Both the position numbers and the translations under genes were made by a program. A DNA stretch of 64,000 nt from Jacaranda mimosifolia (taxonomy: Eukaryota > Streptophyta > Magnoliopsida > Lamiales > Bignoniaceae), in the NCBI GenBank assembly GCA_018894105.1, contig CM032117.1:35010501-35074500 (forward strand), in the 5' to 3' direction. The stretch's first letter is position 1. The number at the start of each line of letters is the position of its first letter. Below the pieces are notes generated by a model. That model was not told the DNA's origin and ran no database searches. It saw nothing but the letters and a program-made list of their open reading frames with translations. Positions 59,469 through 64,000 of this stretch are shown here, piece by piece.

Positions 59469-60780
59469 AAAAATAATCAACACATAACTAATTTGTCTAT
59501 ATGTCTAATATTTCATATACGTAATGAAGTTTTACAAATGTATTGCTAGAATAAGCTTCTTTCCATGGTGAAAGAAAGCTTCTTTCTCCCCCTCCCATTT
59601 TTTTCCGTTTTCTGCAATCGGCTACAACATACTAGCAAGAAGTAGACTTACTTTGTCTCCATTGTCACACGGTAAAGCACTAGTGTAATCTTTGATGAAT
59701 AACAATTATTTTAATTTTTAGCCTGAAAAGAAGTTGGAAACAAAGTTCATTTGGGAAGTGAGTGGAAATACAAATGTGTTTGAAATACTTGATTTGACCA
59801 TTCTAAAATAGAGGTGGTCTATTGCTACCTTTTTAGTTTAAATTTTCAAAAGCTTCAAAGTAATGTTATTGAAAATAGACTTTCCTTATCTAAAAATGGG
59901 AGATAGGATTTGAAACTGTGGTACAAAATAGCTCTATAGATTTTCAACGTTTTTCAGTATCATCCATTTGAAAATGAGATAAAATGAGAAAACCTATTTT
60001 CACCATTATGATTTTTGAAATCCTGAAAAATTGAAACCAAACGTTGGCTTAATTATATAATCTATACAAGCATAATGGTGTTTATTATTGTCTTATTCTT
60101 TTGCTTCATTAAATTTATTTGGTTTTATAAATCTGCACGGCCTGCTATAGCTTTATTTTAATACCTTTCATGATGTATTAGTTTAGTCGGGTAGTGGAGA
60201 AGAACCTCAAATACAACTGTTAGAGAGTTGTATATACAATGGGGAACTACATATCATATCCATTTTTGAAAGCATGAGTCTAATGGGACTGTATTTTCAA
60301 CTGGAAAAAAAATAGTGTGAAATTTGCCCTAAATTACACACAGCTCAATACCTTGCTCCCTATCAAAAAATGCGTGACTTTGAGTTGATATTTCGGTATT
60401 GAGGTATAGGCGGTGTGGTAGAACAGGGCATAACCATCGTACATGCAAAGAAGCTACGACTAGCTAGAATAGATTGACCATACTAACATATTTGCTTACC
60501 ATTATGCTACATATGTATGCTTGTTTTACATTCTTATCATTACCGTGTAACTAATCTTTTTTTTATTGATTATTAATCTACAGGAAGAGGGTGTATGAAG
60601 GGAATACAATAAATGTAAGAAAGATTGCACAGTACTCAAAGACCAAAAACAGTTGCTAATTTTTAATTTTTTGAAGCTCATGTTATATTTAGAGTATTTG
60701 GACTATTGTGTAATAATATTAGTTAACCTTTTGGTAGGAGGTTTGGTATTGCTTATAATATAATATATACCATTTTCTAC
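59469..60780. other. Unassigned AT-rich spacer before the tandem array
   Basis: No gene or known repeat recognised. Short open stretches only. Confidence 0.4.
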
Positions 60781-63700
60781 TTAGAATAATATTGGATATT
60801 CAAAAAAAGTACCCAATTAAGGCACTTATGTACTTCAAAAATGCATTTATGTATTGAAACTACACTTGTTGTGCACTTACAATCAAGGTTTCTATACTTG
60901 CTTTTACAAATAAAGATTTTAACCTCAATTTAATGTGTGGAACAACCCAATAAAACATAGTATGTATTGGAATATTTGGTATTGCATGTAGCGTAATGTA
61001 TCACGCTTTTTATATATGTTATCAAATCTATTGAACACCTTAAATACAGATAAAAATATTGCTTTCTCTTAAAAATGGTACTGGATATTTAGAAAAAAGT
61101 ACCTATTTTAGGCACTTACGTACTTTAGAAAGGCATTTATATACTAAAATTGCACTGTTGCGTACTTACAATCAGGGTTTTTGTACTTGCTTTTACAAAG
61201 AACGATTTTTTTAACCTCAATTCAGTGTGTGGAGCAACCCAATAAAACATAGTATGTGTTGGAATGTTTGGTATTACATGTAGTGCAATGTATCACATTT
61301 TTTAGATACATTACTAAATCTATTGGGTACCTTAAATGCATATAAAATATAAAATATCATTTTTTGTTAAAAATAATACTTGATATGAGGAAAAAATTAT
61401 CCATTTTAGGCACTTATGTACTTCAGACATCCGTTTATATACTGAAACTGCACATGTTATGTACTTACAATCAAGGCTTCTGTACACTTACAATCAAGGC
61501 TTTTGTACTTGCTTTTACAAAGAATGATTTTATTAACATCAATTCAATGTTTGGAGCAACCCAATAAAATATAGTACGTGTTGGAATATTTGATATTGCA
61601 TGTAGTGCAATGTATCATGTTTTTCAAATACGTTACCAAATCTATTGCATATCTTAAATGCATATAAAAATACTATTTTCTATTAAAAATGATACTGGAT
61701 ATGCGGAAAAAATTACCCACTTTAAGCACTTATGTACTTCAGACATCCGTTTATATACTGAAGTTGCACATGTTCTGTACTTACAATCAGGACTTATGTA
61801 CTTGCTTTTCCAAAGAATGATTTTAACATCAATTCAATGTGTGGAGTAGTCTAATAAAACATTTTGATTATACTTCGTTGTTGAAGATCATGAAATGGGT
61901 AGATTAAGCAAAATGGAGAATGTTCTCTCATGCGTTGAGAACGATACCAAAAATTTAGAAAAAAAGTACCTAGTTCAAGCACTTATGTACATGGGGATGA
62001 GATTTATGTATTCAGTTTATATATGTTGTGTACTTGTGATAAGGGATTCTGTACTTGCTTTTTCAAAGGCCGATTTTAACTCAAATTGAATCGTGGAACA
62101 ACATAATGGTGACTCTGTAACTTCAAATACATGATTTGTCGAATATATGGTCGTGATAGTACATGTTGGAATGGTTGGGAACACAAAGCCTACATCCCAC
62201 CACTTATGGTGTCATTCTTCCTATTATAAAGCCTTACGCATGAGGCAAATGAATTACTCTAACATCCCCTTCTACACCACCGAACCTATCATCACCAAAT
62301 GAGTCCTTATGATCATACTTCATGGTCTAATGATCATGAAATGGGCAGATCATGTAGAATGGAGAACATTCCCTCATGCGCTGAGAATGATACAGAAAAT
62401 CTGGAAAAAAGTACCAAGTTCCAGCACTTATGTACTTGGGAACAAGGTTTTGTACTCAGTTTGCCAATGTTGTGTACTTATTTTTCGTGTTTATGTACTT
62501 GCTTTTCCAAAAGCCAAGATGTGGCTCAATTTGATGCATGTAACAATGCATAAGACACCACGATGCAAGAAAATAGTGGTTTGTTGAACAAATAATCATG
62601 ATAGTACGTGTTGATATGGTTGGGAACTTAAAAACCCCCATCCAACTACTTGCGTTTTTATTCAGAGTGGTATAAACCATTGATGCATGACCTAAATGAA
62701 TCCTCCTGACACCACCGTGGAAAACTAGTGAACCTATCATGATTATATAAGTCATAGGAGTAATATCTCATGATCTTATGATCATCCAATGGCCAAATTA
62801 CGCCAAATTGAACTCTACCTCTTATGTGCTGAGAATAATACTGAAAATCGGCAAAAAAGTACTCAGTATTGGCAGTTATGTACTCTAGAACTGCATTTAT
62901 GTACTTAATTTTTTGATATTGTGTACTTATTTTTCGTGTTTATATACTTGCTTTCCAAAAGCCAAGATCAGGCTCAATTCAATGCGTGCAACAACGCATA
63001 AGACACCCCGACACGAGAAAATAGTGGTTTGTTGAAGAAATGGTCATGATAGTAAGTGTTGATATAGTTGGGAACTCAAACACCCATATCCAACAACTTG
63101 TTTTCCCATTGAAAGTGGTATAAACCATTAATGCATGAGCTAAATGAATCTTCTTGACACCATCGTGGAAAACTAATGAACTTATCATGACTATATGAGT
63201 GCTAAGACTAATATGCCATGATCTTATGACACATAATGGCCAGATTAGGTCGAATTGAACTCGATCTCTTATATGTTGAGAATGACACTGAAAATTAGCG
63301 AAAAAGTACTCAGTATTGGCAGTTATGTACTCCAAAACTATGTTTATGTACTTAATTTGTTAATGTTGTGTACTTATTTTTCATGTTTATGCACTTGCTT
63401 TTTCAAAAGCCAAGATGAAGTAAAATTCGATGCGTGCAACAACGCATAAGATACTTGGACACAAGAAAATAGTAGTTTGTTGAAGAAATGGTCATGATAG
63501 TACATGTTGATATAGTTGGGAACTCAAACACCTACATCCAACAACTTGCGTTCTCATTCAAAGTGGTATAAACAATTGATGCGTAAACTAAATGAATCCT
63601 CCTGACAACACCATCAAAAACCATTGAACCTATCATGATTATTTGAGTCCCTGGACTAATATGCCATGATTTTTTTATCATGCAATGGCCAGATTGGGCC

Positions 63701-64000
63701 GAATCGAACTCAATGCCTTATATTTTGAGAATGATACCAAAATTCCCAAAAAAAAAAAAAACACCTAGTATTGGCATTTATGTATTCCAGAATTGCGCTT
63801 ATGTACTTAATTTGCAAATGTTGTGTACCTCTTATGCGTGCTTCTGTACTTGCTTTTCCAAAGGCCGAGATGTGGCTCAATTCGATGCATGGAACAACGT
63901 ATAAAACACCCTAACGCGAGAAAATAGTGGTTTGTTGAAGGAATGATAGTAATAGTAGTGTTGAAATGGTTGGGAACTCAAACACCTATATCCAACCACT
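60781..64000 (+). repeat. Tandem array with two unit lengths
   Basis: The anchor tacttgcttttmcaaa recurs at 60895, 61184, 61506, 61799, 62052, 62496, 62945, 63392 and 63847. Spacings are 289, 322, 293, 253, then 444, 449, 447 and 455 bp. Each unit has several tgtactt/atgtactt words, a gaatgataccaaaa-type start and a caattcaatgygtggaacaac segment. The longer units add about 150 bp with tggttgggaactcaaacacc and gatcatgaaatgggcagat-type sequence. The array runs off the right edge. Short ORFs inside recur only because the unit does; I do not call them genes. Confidence 0.85.

Noticed and set aside
61364..63904. Similar ORFs in the tandem array (61364, 61658, 62299, 63255, 63680) as a gene family
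   Set aside because: They follow the repeat unit, shift frame between units and have no conserved start.

Overview
This window looks like gene-poor, AT-rich nuclear DNA of a flowering plant. It carries Ty1/copia elements primed by initiator tRNA-Met, a Tat-type Ty3/gypsy element, Mutator-like elements (MULEs) with a plant mobile domain gene, and a probable CACTA element. I found no intact host gene, tRNA, rRNA or CRISPR array. The species cannot be named from the sequence alone.

Layout. (1) 1-9 kb: the 5' leader and 5' LTR of a minus-strand copia element (gag start at position 1, leader, PBS, 2.2-kb LTR), an LTR stub, then a plus-strand copia pol remnant whose integrase is split by a solo LTR (5581-7792) flanked by a near-perfect 5-bp target duplication. 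(2) 9.7-38.8 kb: one minus-strand Tat-lineage gypsy element (LTRs 9673-10160 and 38326-38810), opened by later insertions. A probable DNA transposon lies in its 3' region; inverted similarity at 11.7 and 29.1 kb marks the ends. That transposon is in turn opened by a copia nest (13478-27903) built from at least two elements in the same orientation plus a backward LTR scrap. The nest has no integrase core left.

(3) 40.4-53.6 kb: the most interesting part. Two related MULEs, here called E1 (40423-48319) and E2 (48359-53567), each have a perfect 9-bp target-site duplication and long terminal inverted repeats. They sit only 39 bp apart in the same copy of a local tandem duplication. E1 keeps the start of a plant mobile domain (PMD) gene on the plus strand and a nearly complete, mutated MuDR-type transposase on the minus strand. 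E2 has lost most of both but keeps the PMD C-terminus and the transposase tail that E1 lost. Read against each other they imply an ancestral two-gene element: transposase and PMD protein in convergent orientation.

(4) 53.8-59.5 kb: a probable non-autonomous CACTA element with subterminal repeat arrays at both ends and a non-coding, transcript-like interior. (5) 60.8-64.0 kb: a tandem array, open at the window edge, in which the repeat unit grows from about 300 to about 450 bp.

Every coding region seen is damaged by stops or frameshifts. Several stops in E1 and E2 are C-to-T changes in CG or CHG contexts, as expected of DNA that has been methylated and silenced for a long time.
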